A stretch of DNA of 64,000 nt, taken from DATKDP01 sp035546335. GTDB lineage: Bacteria; Acidobacteriota; Thermoanaerobaculia; Gp7-AA8. Below the pieces are notes generated by a model. The model was not told where the DNA came from. It worked only from the letters and a program-made list of their open reading frames with translations, and ran no database searches. Both the position numbers and the translations under genes were made by a program. This document shows, piece after piece, positions 24,151 through 31,992 of the stretch. How positions within the stretch are numbered: the stretch's first letter is position 1; every line of letters starts with the position of its first letter. The stretch spans positions 1 through 64,000 of the forward strand of contig DATKDP010000055.1 of NCBI GenBank assembly GCA_035546335.1, read 5' to 3'.

Positions 24151-26601
24151 ATGACCTTGCCCGAAGAGCCGCAATCCACCGATCAACCAGAGCAGCCGCC
24201 TGTTCCACCGTCGAGCGAGGCACGTCTTCTCGTCACGATCGCCGCGGTCCTCCTGATCGGCTGCGGAGTCATCGCATATGTGCTCGTTCGTTCCGCCGCA
24301 AAGCCGGAAGCTGCAACCGAGCCCGCAGCGCAGCCCGTCGCCGCCCGAGCTTCGGTCGCCGTGATCGGCTTCGAGAATCTGAACAATGATCCCGAGCTCG
24401 ACTGGCTTTCGACTGCGATCGCCGACAAGCTCAGCAGCCTGCTCGCCGACGGCGAAAAGATTCGCACCGTCGACGGAGAGCGCATTGCTGCCGCGCGCCG
24501 CGAGCTCGCCGTGCAGCCGGCTGCCGACATGCCCCCCGAGGCGCTCGCAGCCCTCGCGGAGACTCTACAGACCGACTACCTCGTTTCCGGAAGCTACAGC
24601 CTCGGCGAGGAGAATGATGGCCGGAAGGTGATTCGGCTCGATGTCCGTCTTCGCCATCTTCCTGACGGGCGCACCGATCATCAGTCTTTGTTTTCCCGAC
24701 CTGAGATGGAGCTGTTCCAGCTCGTGACCGATGCAGCGTCTCCCCTTCGCCGGTCGCTTCAGGCGCCGCCCCTGACACCCGAGCGTCTGTCGAAGCTCTC
24801 CGCCACGCTCGCCTCCAATCGATTCGCCTCCGAGCATTACGCGCGCGGACTCGACCTGCTGCGCTCGGGTCGGCCACACGACGCTCTCCCCCAGCTGCGC
24901 CGTGCGATGCAGAGCGCGCCCGACTCTCCTCTGACGTGGAGCGCGCTCGCTCGCGCATCGTGGCGTCTCGGGCTCGCCGGCGACGCGATCGACGCGATTG
25001 CCAGGGCTCGCGAGCTCGATGAGAATCTGCCGCCGCGACAGCGAATCAATCACCAGCTCCAGGAGCACGAAATCAAGGGAGAGCGTCAGGCGATGATCGA
25101 CCTTCTCGGTCAGCTCTCCGAGCGATATCCCGACGAACGCCGGCAATTCGAGCTCCGTCTCGCCGGACTTCTGATCGAAGAAGGGAGAACGACCGATGCG
25201 ACCCTGATTCTGGAGAGGCTCGCGGGTCAGCCGCCTGCAGGCGATCCCCGACTGACTCTTCTTCAGGCAGCCATCAGCGGTCGCGAATCGAACCATGAGC
25301 GCCAGCGAACACTGGCATACAAAGCCCTTGGAGAAGCGCGCAAGGATCACGCGACGAGGATGGTGGCGGAAGTTCGGATTCAGGAGGCGATCGCGAGCGC
25401 GGCACTGGACGATTTCGTCACGGCGCTCGATGCGATCGCCAGGGCGGAACGAATTTTCGAGCATTTCGGCGATGAGCCAGCCGCGGCGACGACGTTGCAG
25501 ACGAAGGGCTCGATCCTTCGCGGTGCCGGCCGCACGCGCGATGCGATCGCTGCAATCGAGCAATCGATCGCCATCGGGCACCGGATCGGGCATCGAGGCG
25601 TGATCGCCCGCGGCCAGGAAACGATCGGCGAGATTCACCTCGAGCGCGGAAACCGCGGCGAGGCGAAGCGCTGGTTCCGTTCGGCGATGGCGACCGACGA
25701 GGAGGCCCGCAATCCGCGAGGAGGGGGATCGGTCGCCCATCGGCTCGCTCTCATTGCGCTCGAAGAGGGCGATCGGTCGAATGCCGGCACGCTCTTACGG
25801 CAGGCGAGTCTGCTCCTGTCGAAGGGAAACGATTCCGCTGCCGCCGCCGGCTCGCTCGAGGTGCTCGCCGGCTCGCTCTACGAGAGCGGGCGCCTCGCTG
25901 ACGCGCGGAGCACCTGGCAGGAAGCGCTTCATCTCCGAAGGGAAATTGCCGACCGTCGAACGATCGCTCCGGCACTGCTGGAGACTGGAAAGATGTTCCT
26001 CGCCGAGGGGAACATTCCGCGCGCACGAAGCAGCTTCGATGAGATCGTGATCATACAGCAGGCATTGCGTGATCCGCGACGTCTCGCAGAAGGGAAAGCA
26101 GCCCTCGCGTCGATCCTTCTCGAACAGGGGCGTGGCGAGCAGGCCGCCGCCGCTCTCCAGCCGGTCGTCGCGAGCCTCGAACAGACGACGGACATCCCGA
26201 GACGCTGCGAGGCACTGAGACTTCTCGCCGAGGCGCTGCTGGCGTCCGGCGACGTGGCCAACGCCGCCGCCACGATCGACAAGGCGGTCGCCCTGCAGCA
26301 GGAGAGCCCCTCGCCGCGCCTGGCCATCACGCGGGCCCGCATTGTGGCTCGAGGCGAGGGCGCAGCGGCATCGAAAGCTCGAAGCGATCTCGAATCGATG
26401 GTCACGCGCCTGCGGGAGAGCGACAACGTTCCGCTCTGGCTCGAAGCTCGCCTCGCACTCGCGGAGGTCGCCCACCACCAGCAGCGATCCGAGGCACAGG
26501 GAATGCTGCGCTCCGTCGAGCGTGACGCCCTGCAGCGAGGATTCAGCATGATGGCACAACGGGCGGCGGCGCTCCGCGGGGGCGAAGCCGGCAAACGATG
26601 A
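24151..26601 (+). CDS. Membrane-anchored TPR protein with FlgO/TolB-N-like domain
   Basis: An 816-residue protein. A proline-rich cytoplasmic start (1-25) is followed by one membrane helix (about 26-46, VTIAAVLLIGCGVIAYVLV), a domain resembling the FlgO/adenylate-cyclase-associated fold (about 62-190, SVAVIGFENLNNDPELDWL ... DYLVSGSYSLGEE) and at least eight tetratricopeptide-like helical repeats to the end. The same domain order follows kinase domains in many bacterial Ser/Thr kinases, but no kinase is present here. A scaffold role in a periplasmic complex is inferred. CATAAT (24113-24118) and GGAG before the ATG support the start. Confidence 0.8.
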   Translation: MTLPEEPQSTDQPEQPPVPPSSEARLLVTIAAVLLIGCGVIAYVLVRSAAKPEAATEPAAQPVAARASVAVIGFENLNNDPELDWLSTAIADKLSSLLADGEKIRTVDGERIAAARRELAVQPAADMPPEALAALAETLQTDYLVSGSYSLGEENDGRKVIRLDVRLRHLPDGRTDHQSLFSRPEMELFQLVTDAASPLRRSLQAPPLTPERLSKLSATLASNRFASEHYARGLDLLRSGRPHDALPQLRRAMQSAPDSPLTWSALARASWRLGLAGDAIDAIARARELDENLPPRQRINHQLQEHEIKGERQAMIDLLGQLSERYPDERRQFELRLAGLLIEEGRTTDATLILERLAGQPPAGDPRLTLLQAAISGRESNHERQRTLAYKALGEARKDHATRMVAEVRIQEAIASAALDDFVTALDAIARAERIFEHFGDEPAAATTLQTKGSILRGAGRTRDAIAAIEQSIAIGHRIGHRGVIARGQETIGEIHLERGNRGEAKRWFRSAMATDEEARNPRGGGSVAHRLALIALEEGDRSNAGTLLRQASLLLSKGNDSAAAAGSLEVLAGSLYESGRLADARSTWQEALHLRREIADRRTIAPALLETGKMFLAEGNIPRARSSFDEIVIIQQALRDPRRLAEGKAALASILLEQGRGEQAAAALQPVVASLEQTTDIPRRCEALRLLAEALLASGDVANAAATIDKAVALQQESPSPRLAITRARIVARGEGAAASKARSDLESMVTRLRESDNVPLWLEARLALAEVAHHQQRSEAQGMLRSVERDALQRGFSMMAQRAAALRGGEAGKR

Positions 26602-26625
26602 ACGATTGCCGATCCGCCCGGGCGA

Positions 26626-27672
26626 TCATTCCTTCTGGGATTCGAGGGCGAAGCCGATCATCTTGTAGAGAAGCCGCGCACCGACGTTCGCGTCCCATTC
26701 CGTCTCGCCCGGCGAGACCTCGCAGAGATCGAGACCGACGATCCTCTTTCCTGCGCGAAGGATCGCGCGAAGCAGGCCGATGGCTTCGTTCCACGAGAGA
26801 CCGCCGGGAACGGGCGTCCCCGTGCCCGGGCAGAGCGTCGGATCGAGCCCGTCGATGTCCCACGAGAGATAGATCACATCGGGCAGCGCGGCGACGATGC
26901 GATCGGCGATCTCGCCGAAGGGAATGCCTCGCTCCTTCTCCGCCGCCAGGGCAGCGTCGAAGAACGCGACGATGCGTCCTTCGGACGCTTCGATCATCCG
27001 GTGCTCGGCGATCCCGAGGTCGCGGAGGCCGACCTGCACGAGCTTTCCGACCTGCGGGATCCGCGTCATCACGTTGTGAAAGATCGAGGCGTGCGACCAG
27101 GTGAATCCCTCGTACGCATCGCGAAGATCGGCGTGCGCATCGAGGTGGAGAATCCCGAGCCCCGGAAACCTTCCGGCGTAGGCCCTGATCGCTCCGAAGG
27201 GAACCGAGTGATCACCTCCGAGCACCACGGCGATCTTTCCGTCTCCCAGGAGTGCCTGGGCACGTTCGTAGACCCACTCGTTCATCCGCTCGCCGAGCTC
27301 GTTCACACGATCGAGCGCCGTCTGCAGCTCGGCGTCGCCGCCGAGCTCGCCCCCCGCCTCGATGATCGGCCGTGCAAGGGCCTTCGCCTCGTCGCTCCAT
27401 GCGGCGATCTCCTCGTCGATCGGCAGCATGGCGATACCGCTGCTGTAGGGGCGCCCCGTCTCCGCATCGAAGAGATCGACCTGGTGTGATGCGCGCAGGA
27501 TCGCCTCCGGCCCTTTCGATGTTCCGCCGCCGTACGAAGTCGTCGCTTCGAAGGGGACAGGGATGATGACCACTCTCGAATTCTCGGGTTGGAACGGGAG
27601 GCCGTAGATGCCCGAGCTTGCCGGTGCGGCGGCGTCCGGATCGAAGTCGGCAGGAAGAATCGGCTCGTTCAA
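26626..27672 (-). CDS. speB: Agmatinase/arginase family ureohydrolase
   Basis: A 348-residue Mn-dependent amidinohydrolase. Metal ligands are in GGDHSVPFGA, LDAHADLRDAYEG and LSWDIDGLDPTLCPGTGTPV. The C-terminal GGLSWNEAIGLLRAI and DLCEVSPGETEWDAN are also conserved. The fold and motifs fit agmatinase better than arginase; formiminoglutamase or guanidinopropionase relatives cannot be excluded. There is no ATG near the conserved start, so I propose TTG at 27672, with AGGTG five bases upstream. Agmatinase makes putrescine from agmatine. The gene stands alone and is convergent with the TPR gene. Confidence 0.85.
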   Translation of the reverse strand: MNEPILPADFDPDAAAPASSGIYGLPFQPENSRVVIIPVPFEATTSYGGGTSKGPEAILRASHQVDLFDAETGRPYSSGIAMLPIDEEIAAWSDEAKALARPIIEAGGELGGDAELQTALDRVNELGERMNEWVYERAQALLGDGKIAVVLGGDHSVPFGAIRAYAGRFPGLGILHLDAHADLRDAYEGFTWSHASIFHNVMTRIPQVGKLVQVGLRDLGIAEHRMIEASEGRIVAFFDAALAAEKERGIPFGEIADRIVAALPDVIYLSWDIDGLDPTLCPGTGTPVPGGLSWNEAIGLLRAILRAGKRIVGLDLCEVSPGETEWDANVGARLLYKMIGFALESQKE

Positions 27673-27761
27673 CGGGTCACCTCGACTCTCGTTCCGCGAT
27701 TCTACGAGGACGGCGACAGCGAAACACGCCCCTTCCGCCCTCGTCGAACCTGGAAGTAAAA

Positions 27762-27902
27762 TTGCTCTGCTCGTGAAAATGGGATAATCAATGAGGAACA
27801 GTTGAATGATTCTACTATGGCTGTTTGCCGGCCGTCGCAACCGGCCGCCGGTGCACGAGCGCGGCGATACGCGCGTTCGTTTCGAGCTCAAATCGACGGA
27901 GG
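27762..27902 (+). promoter_or_regulatory. Putative promoter and ribosome binding site for the 27910 gene
   Basis: TTGCTC (27762-27767) and GATAAT (27783-27788) have a short 15-base spacer. A second AT-rich candidate lies at 27803-27817. The 5' leader would be about 110 bases. GGAGG (27898-27902) sits 7 bases before ATG 27910 and marks the start in front of a signal peptide. Confidence 0.4.
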
Positions 27903-27909
27903 CTCATGG

Positions 27910-29091
27910 ATGATTCGGATGCTCGTTCTCACGGCGACTCTCTGTGTGATCCCGTGCACCGCGGTCACGGCCGAGGAGCCGAGCCGCGTTCCGCAGGCCG
28001 AACAGCTCGAGAAGCCCGAACAGCCCGAGCCACCCAAACCGCTCGAGGCACCCGAGCCCGATCCGCCTGAGCCGCTCGAGGCGCAAGCACCCGGCAAGGT
28101 GCCTGAACCGCAACCAGAACCTCCAACCGAGGAGCCCGTCCCGCTCGAAGCGGCGCCTCCGTCCCTGATCCGCGCCGCGGACCCCTGCGAGGTCAGGAAG
28201 ATCGGACGGGAGCCCCGCATCGATCAGTTCCGCCGTGAGGTTTTCGAAACGGTGTGCGAGTCGGCCCGCTGGTTCGACGGGTTCTTCGGCAGCCGTCGTT
28301 TCGACGAAGAGGCGCGCCAGACTCACGGCCGGCTTGGTGTGCAGCTGCTATGGGATGAAGACAGCGGGCTGGAGCTCGACGGCAGGCTCAAGGTCCAGGT
28401 GGACTTCCCCAACCTCGACCGCCGTCTCAACGCCTTTCTCGGGCGCGACGACGAGGAGGCATTCCTCACCGGCTCCGAAGAGCGCCTCGACTTCCTCCCG
28501 ACCTTCTTCGAGCGCGAAGGGGGACAGGAATGGCTGGTCGGCCTCGGATACCGTCCCGTCGGCACTGGCCGCAGCTCGCTCGACTTAGATGCGGGCGTCG
28601 AGGTCGAGACCCCGCTCGATCCCTTCGTACGCACGCGGTATCGCCACACCTGGCTGATGGGCAACGACAACCTGCTGCGAGCGCGGCAGACCGTCTACTG
28701 GACCAACCAGAGAGGCGTTGGCACCAGCACGCGGCTCGACTACGAGCGACCCGTCGGCTCGAGGACGCTGGCCCGCCTGGCGGGCAACGTGGTGTTCGAC
28801 GACCAGACGCTGGGAGCGGACTGGGACAGCGGAATCACCGTCTTTCATGGCTTCTCCGATGACAGGGCGATCGCCTGGTTCGTGGGAATCGACGGAGAGA
28901 CCCGTCGCGACGTACCGATCGAAGACTACGGCACGCGCATCACCTACCGGCAGCGCATGTTCCGGGAGTGGTTCTTCGGAGAGCTGATCACCGGTGTCAC
29001 ATGGCCAAGGGATGATCGACTGGAGAAACGAGAGCCCGCCTGGCACGTCGGCTTTGGCGTGGAGATCTCCTTCTCGCGCGACGAGCGGTAG
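27910..29091 (+). CDS. Secreted Pro/Glu-rich protein, probable outer-membrane beta-barrel
   Basis: A 393-residue protein. The signal peptide (MIRMLVLTATLCVIPCTAVTA) is followed by a proline/glutamate-rich linker (about 25-80, PEQPEPPKPLEAPEPDPPEP), a conserved helix with FDGFFGSRRFDEEA and a C-terminal 250 residues of alternating beta strands ending in WHVGFGVEISFSRDER. The strand pattern resembles outer-membrane barrels, and uncharacterised proteobacterial relatives with an FFG(S/T)xR motif exist as far as I recall. The Pro-rich segment could span periplasm or peptidoglycan. The start at 27910 is supported by GGAGG and by the signal peptide; an in-frame upstream codon at 27802 would spoil it. 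Confidence 0.72.
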   Translation: MIRMLVLTATLCVIPCTAVTAEEPSRVPQAEQLEKPEQPEPPKPLEAPEPDPPEPLEAQAPGKVPEPQPEPPTEEPVPLEAAPPSLIRAADPCEVRKIGREPRIDQFRREVFETVCESARWFDGFFGSRRFDEEARQTHGRLGVQLLWDEDSGLELDGRLKVQVDFPNLDRRLNAFLGRDDEEAFLTGSEERLDFLPTFFEREGGQEWLVGLGYRPVGTGRSSLDLDAGVEVETPLDPFVRTRYRHTWLMGNDNLLRARQTVYWTNQRGVGTSTRLDYERPVGSRTLARLAGNVVFDDQTLGADWDSGITVFHGFSDDRAIAWFVGIDGETRRDVPIEDYGTRITYRQRMFREWFFGELITGVTWPRDDRLEKREPAWHVGFGVEISFSRDER

Positions 29092-29127
29092 ATGCGCGCT
29101 CGACTCGCGTCAGCTCGCCCGGCGTCG

Positions 29128-29225
29128 CGGAGCAGGATCTTCGGCCACGTCACATCGTCCTCATCGCTCACAGCCACGTCCGTCACCGGGCCGAAGATCG
29201 GAATCTTCGGCCACCTCGGGAGCGA
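29128..29225. repeat. Diverged family F repeat (ATCTTCGGCCAC)
   Basis: ATCTTCGGCCACGTCACATCG and GGGCCGAAGATCGGAATCTTCGGCCACC form an inverted pair. It resembles the CTTCGGCCAC ends of the family F elements at 56400 and 63630, and lies between convergent genes. Confidence 0.45.
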
Positions 29226-29231
29226 GCGTTC

Positions 29232-30200
29232 TCATCCCGGAAAACGCTCTTCGTTATGCCACCAGAGCGCTTCGAGAAGGGGCCGGTAGGCGGGATTCTC
29301 GGGAAGGTGGATCGCAGTCCCATGGAGCCGGCTGTACTCACCCCCGTCGTCCTTCTCGCTCAGCGCGCCGCTGACGGCAAAGCGATACTCGGGCGTGACC
29401 GTGACGTATCCTGCCTCGAACAGTCTTTGAATGTCGGCGCGAAAGAGAATTCCGTTGTTCACCGAATGCTCCTGCACGCCGCGGTACTCGCGGATCCGGG
29501 CCGCTTCGAGCGCCGGCAGGGCACCTTCTCCGGTGACGGCGCAGCGGCGACCATACCCGTCGAGAACGGCGATCCGAAAGCTCCTCGCTCCGAGCCGGGA
29601 ACGGATGAGCGCCGGCGAGCCGTGACCACCGGGCAGAAGATGCGAAGGAGAGACGCCGTCGGCGATCAGATCACGCGCGTCGATCCTGCGCTGTGAGCTG
29701 GCGCGCTCGAGGCAATCCCGCCACAACCGCCTCCCTTCGCCCCGTGTGAGGTCGTAGACCTTCCCCTGAACGATGTTGCGCGCGAAATCGCGTGGCGCGC
29801 GCACCCAATCCTGCTGATCGAAGAAAAACGGCTGGCTCACCAGAATGCAGCCGATGTCGAAGTCCTTCTTCGGATCCACCTCCATGCCGAAACGGCCGCG
29901 AATCGACAGAAGCCGCTCGCGCATGGTGATGCGCGAAGGCGAGCCGTTCGCCGTCTCGTAGATGCGCCAGGCGATCGAGAGGGGAAGAATGGAGAAATGA
30001 GCGAACCAGCCGAACCCGGCGATCGCATCGTGCGGCGCCTTCAGCTTGAAGAGAATCGGCTCGCCCGGCTGGAGTGCGCGGAAGCGGCTCCCGCTCCCCG
30101 CCCGCCAGAAGTTGATCTCTTCGACCGGTGGCTCGATGGCGCGGAGAAAGGAGAGCTCGTCATGGTCGGTATTGGCGACGAAGCCTCGCATGAAACACAT
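29232..30200 (-). CDS. HNH endonuclease family protein
   Basis: A 322-residue protein. The N-terminal domain (about 5-170) has the conserved signature NTDHDELSFLR ... VEEINFWRAGS ... LQPGEPILFKLK and IGCI-like GCILVSQPFFF. The C-terminal HNH_2-type nuclease domain (about 205-310) has FRIAVLDGYGRRCAVTG, EYRGVQEHSVNNGILFRADIQRLFE and a final strand. This combination appears in solitary restriction-type or defence nucleases; no methyltransferase is nearby. The likely start is ATG 30200 with GGAG four bases upstream; ATG 30191 is an alternative. It follows the 84-residue gene at 30202 with a one-base gap, so the two are probably one transcript. Confidence 0.85.
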   Translation of the reverse strand: MCFMRGFVANTDHDELSFLRAIEPPVEEINFWRAGSGSRFRALQPGEPILFKLKAPHDAIAGFGWFAHFSILPLSIAWRIYETANGSPSRITMRERLLSIRGRFGMEVDPKKDFDIGCILVSQPFFFDQQDWVRAPRDFARNIVQGKVYDLTRGEGRRLWRDCLERASSQRRIDARDLIADGVSPSHLLPGGHGSPALIRSRLGARSFRIAVLDGYGRRCAVTGEGALPALEAARIREYRGVQEHSVNNGILFRADIQRLFEAGYVTVTPEYRFAVSGALSEKDDGGEYSRLHGTAIHLPENPAYRPLLEALWWHNEERFPG

Positions 30201-30201
30201 C

Positions 30202-30456
30202 TCACTCCGACGATCCGAACGTCACCCACGTGTCCTTCAGCGCGAGCTTCCTGACGCCCTCGGGCCAGACGAGTGCAGGGAGATAGTAGTAACCGTCACC
30301 CAGACGACGCGCCTTGCGGCCCAGCTCCGAGAGGCTCCGGCAGACGCCCTTCCTCCCGGCGACCGCGCTGCGATCGGCCGTGTTCCCCGTACGCTCGGCG
30401 ATTCCTTCGTACACTGCAATCTCATCGAAGATCTGTCCCGTCCGAAGCATATCCAA
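30202..30456 (-). CDS. Small unknown protein, upstream partner of the HNH gene
   Basis: An 84-residue frame (MDMLRTGQIFDEIAVYEGI start) with protein-like composition, including the C-terminal stretch GDGYYYLPALVWPEGVRKLA. I do not recognise the family. Its stop lies one base before the HNH start and supplies that gene's ribosome binding site, which argues for a real coupled gene. It could instead be the 3' end of a longer decayed gene, because the region just upstream holds repeat and Rhs debris. Confidence 0.5.
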   Translation of the reverse strand: MDMLRTGQIFDEIAVYEGIAERTGNTADRSAVAGRKGVCRSLSELGRKARRLGDGYYYLPALVWPEGVRKLALKDTWVTFGSSE

Positions 30457-30483
30457 TCATCACACGAATCGGGCGCGGAGGCG

Positions 30484-30530
30484 AGAGAAGGGGCCGGGGC
30501 CCCTCTCCCCATGGCCACATCCGGGAACAT
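30484..30530. repeat. Family G palindrome, variant copy
   Basis: GAGAAGGGGCCGGGGCCCCTCTCCCCATGGCCACATC: the CCCCTCTCCCCATGGYCACATC core is shared with 23081-23153 and, inverted, with 63480-63558. It cuts into the Rhs remnant. Confidence 0.7.
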
Positions 30531-30536
30531 CGTCAT

Positions 30537-30866
30537 GGGAAATCGCTCGCGTCGTAGATGAAATGCCGCTCGCCCGCCGCAGGCCACGCCGTCCGTAGCA
30601 TCCCCCCGCTCTCTGTACTGGTCGGTTCCATGTTGGGTGAGGTTCCCCATCTCGTCGTAACTCGCTCCCATCGATCCCGAAAGCCGGTTCGTCGCCGGAT
30701 CGGCCTGGATCGAGAGCGCCCCCTTCTGCAGCAGGTTCCCGAATCCGTCGTACGCATACGTCTCGCTCTTGAGCGCCGACGGCGTGTGGGCCGTCCCTTC
30801 CCTGATCCGGCTCAGCGTGTAAACGGGATCGCCCAAGAGGTGCGCGGCGGCATCGCGGTCAGTCAT
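30537..30866 (-). pseudogene. Remnant of an Rhs/YD-repeat protein
   Basis: One frame reads LLGDPVYTLSRIREG, YAYDGFGNLLQKG, ADPATNRLSG and SYDEMGNLTQHG, which are typical YD repeats. Near 30605 the Rhs reading shifts into another frame that continues GGMLRTAWPAAGERHFIYDA, the sequence expected just before the Rhs core end. Both ends are lost. It is a frameshifted fragment of about 100 residues from a polymorphic-toxin or wall-associated Rhs protein. No complete Rhs gene is in the window. It overlaps the end of the ion channel gene by 8 bases. Confidence 0.75.
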
Positions 30867-31590
30867 GCATGGTAATCAACCCATCTGATACCGTGCGTTG
30901 TTGAACGCGCCGCTCCTGCTGCATGCTGCGATCGATGAAGAGCGATGCCAGCATGGCGGTGATGTAGCCGAACACAGCGACCGAGTAGAGCGACAGGAAC
31001 AGCGTCAGCGCGCGGCCGGCCCCCGTGCCCGGCCATTTCTCCGATCCGATGGTCGTCATGAGCATGGCCGTCCACCAGAGGGCATCGATGTAGCTTCGGA
31101 ACGCGTCCCGGTTAGGGCCGTCGCGTTCGAACGCCATCATCCCCGCGGCACCCGCGAAGAGGACGAGCAGGGTTGCGGCCGTGACGTAGCCAGCACCGCG
31201 ACGCCTCAGGCCCTGGCGAAGCGCACGAATTCCGCGATTCATCGAGCCGAGCAGCTTCGCCAGGCGCAATCCGCGCACCGTGCGGGCCAGCCGGAACGCG
31301 CGTGCTGCACGGAAGACACGCAGCGCCGGCAGGAGCAGCGAGAGCACCAAGACCCAGTTCCTTCTGACGAACTCGAGTTTGCGCGGGGCAGTCGCGAACT
31401 TCAGCATGAAATCGGCGATGAAGAGCGCCCAGATGGCGAGGCTGGCGATCTCTCCCGCGCGACTCAGTCCGTGAGTGAGATCCACGACGGCGATGATCAC
31501 CCACACCAGGGACAGAATGAAGAGCGGGCGCTCGAGCAGACGCTCGAGCTGCACGAGCAGACGGACGCGTTCTGTTTCTACGCGATGCAT
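30859..31590 (-). CDS. Six-helix voltage-gated-like ion channel
   Basis: A 243-residue membrane protein of the ion_trans family. It has hydrophobic S1-S3, an arginine-rich S4-like segment (RVFRAARAFRLARTVRGLR), S5, a pore helix with WWTAMLMTTIGSEKWP, and S6 ending in ASLFIDRSMQQ. The filter reads TTIGSE rather than the potassium-channel TVGYG, so ion selectivity is uncertain; a related TTIGSEYWP filter occurs in other bacterial ion_trans proteins as I recall. Start ATG 31590 was chosen because sequence upstream of it in frame is Arg/Ser-rich and non-conserved. Confidence 0.82.
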   Translation of the reverse strand: MHRVETERVRLLVQLERLLERPLFILSLVWVIIAVVDLTHGLSRAGEIASLAIWALFIADFMLKFATAPRKLEFVRRNWVLVLSLLLPALRVFRAARAFRLARTVRGLRLAKLLGSMNRGIRALRQGLRRRGAGYVTAATLLVLFAGAAGMMAFERDGPNRDAFRSYIDALWWTAMLMTTIGSEKWPGTGAGRALTLFLSLYSVAVFGYITAMLASLFIDRSMQQERRVQQRTVSDGLITMHD

Positions 31591-31992
31591 CGGACATCCT
31601 CCTCCGCCGTCACGGTTTCTCGAACGAGACGGCGCGCGCCGCGATCGCACAGCACCGCGGGTCGCGACCAAACACCACCCACCCTTCGCGCCTCGATCGC
31701 CGAGGAACGAATGCGATCGTCAGCTCCGCTCTCTCGATCTCCTCGCCGTCGGCAATCGGTGCAAGACGCGTGCGATTTGATACTTCATCATCCGTTCCGG
31801 CTTCGCCTCCCTCTACAACTCCTTCGACACGGACCGGAACAACGACTGCGCGGTGCGCTCGCCGGCGCTGCCGCGACCTGGGTGATGGGCAACGCCGCCC
31901 GCTTTCTTCGGATTGAGGGGGAATCGGGCGACTGACCGCGCGGGTGTGACTTGAGATATCCAATAGGGAGAGGGAGAAACGGGTGGTACAAC
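31591..31992. other. Gap with degenerate coding fragments
   Basis: No intact gene. A minus-strand frame (31610-31963) contains a protein-like stretch, RTRLAPIADGEEIERAEL. A plus-strand frame at 31769-31870 reads SGFASLYNSFDTDRNNDCAV. Neither has a start and I recognise neither, so they may be decayed gene ends. Confidence 0.35.

Noticed and set aside
31769..31870. SGFASLYNSFDTDRNNDCAV fragment, considered as a diversity-generating retroelement variable region
   Set aside because: No template repeat, no reverse transcriptase and a stop just upstream; too short to support.
31610..31963. 118-codon minus-strand frame after the tricorn gene
   Set aside because: No ribosome binding site and the first half is Arg/Ser-rich; noted only as possible gene debris.
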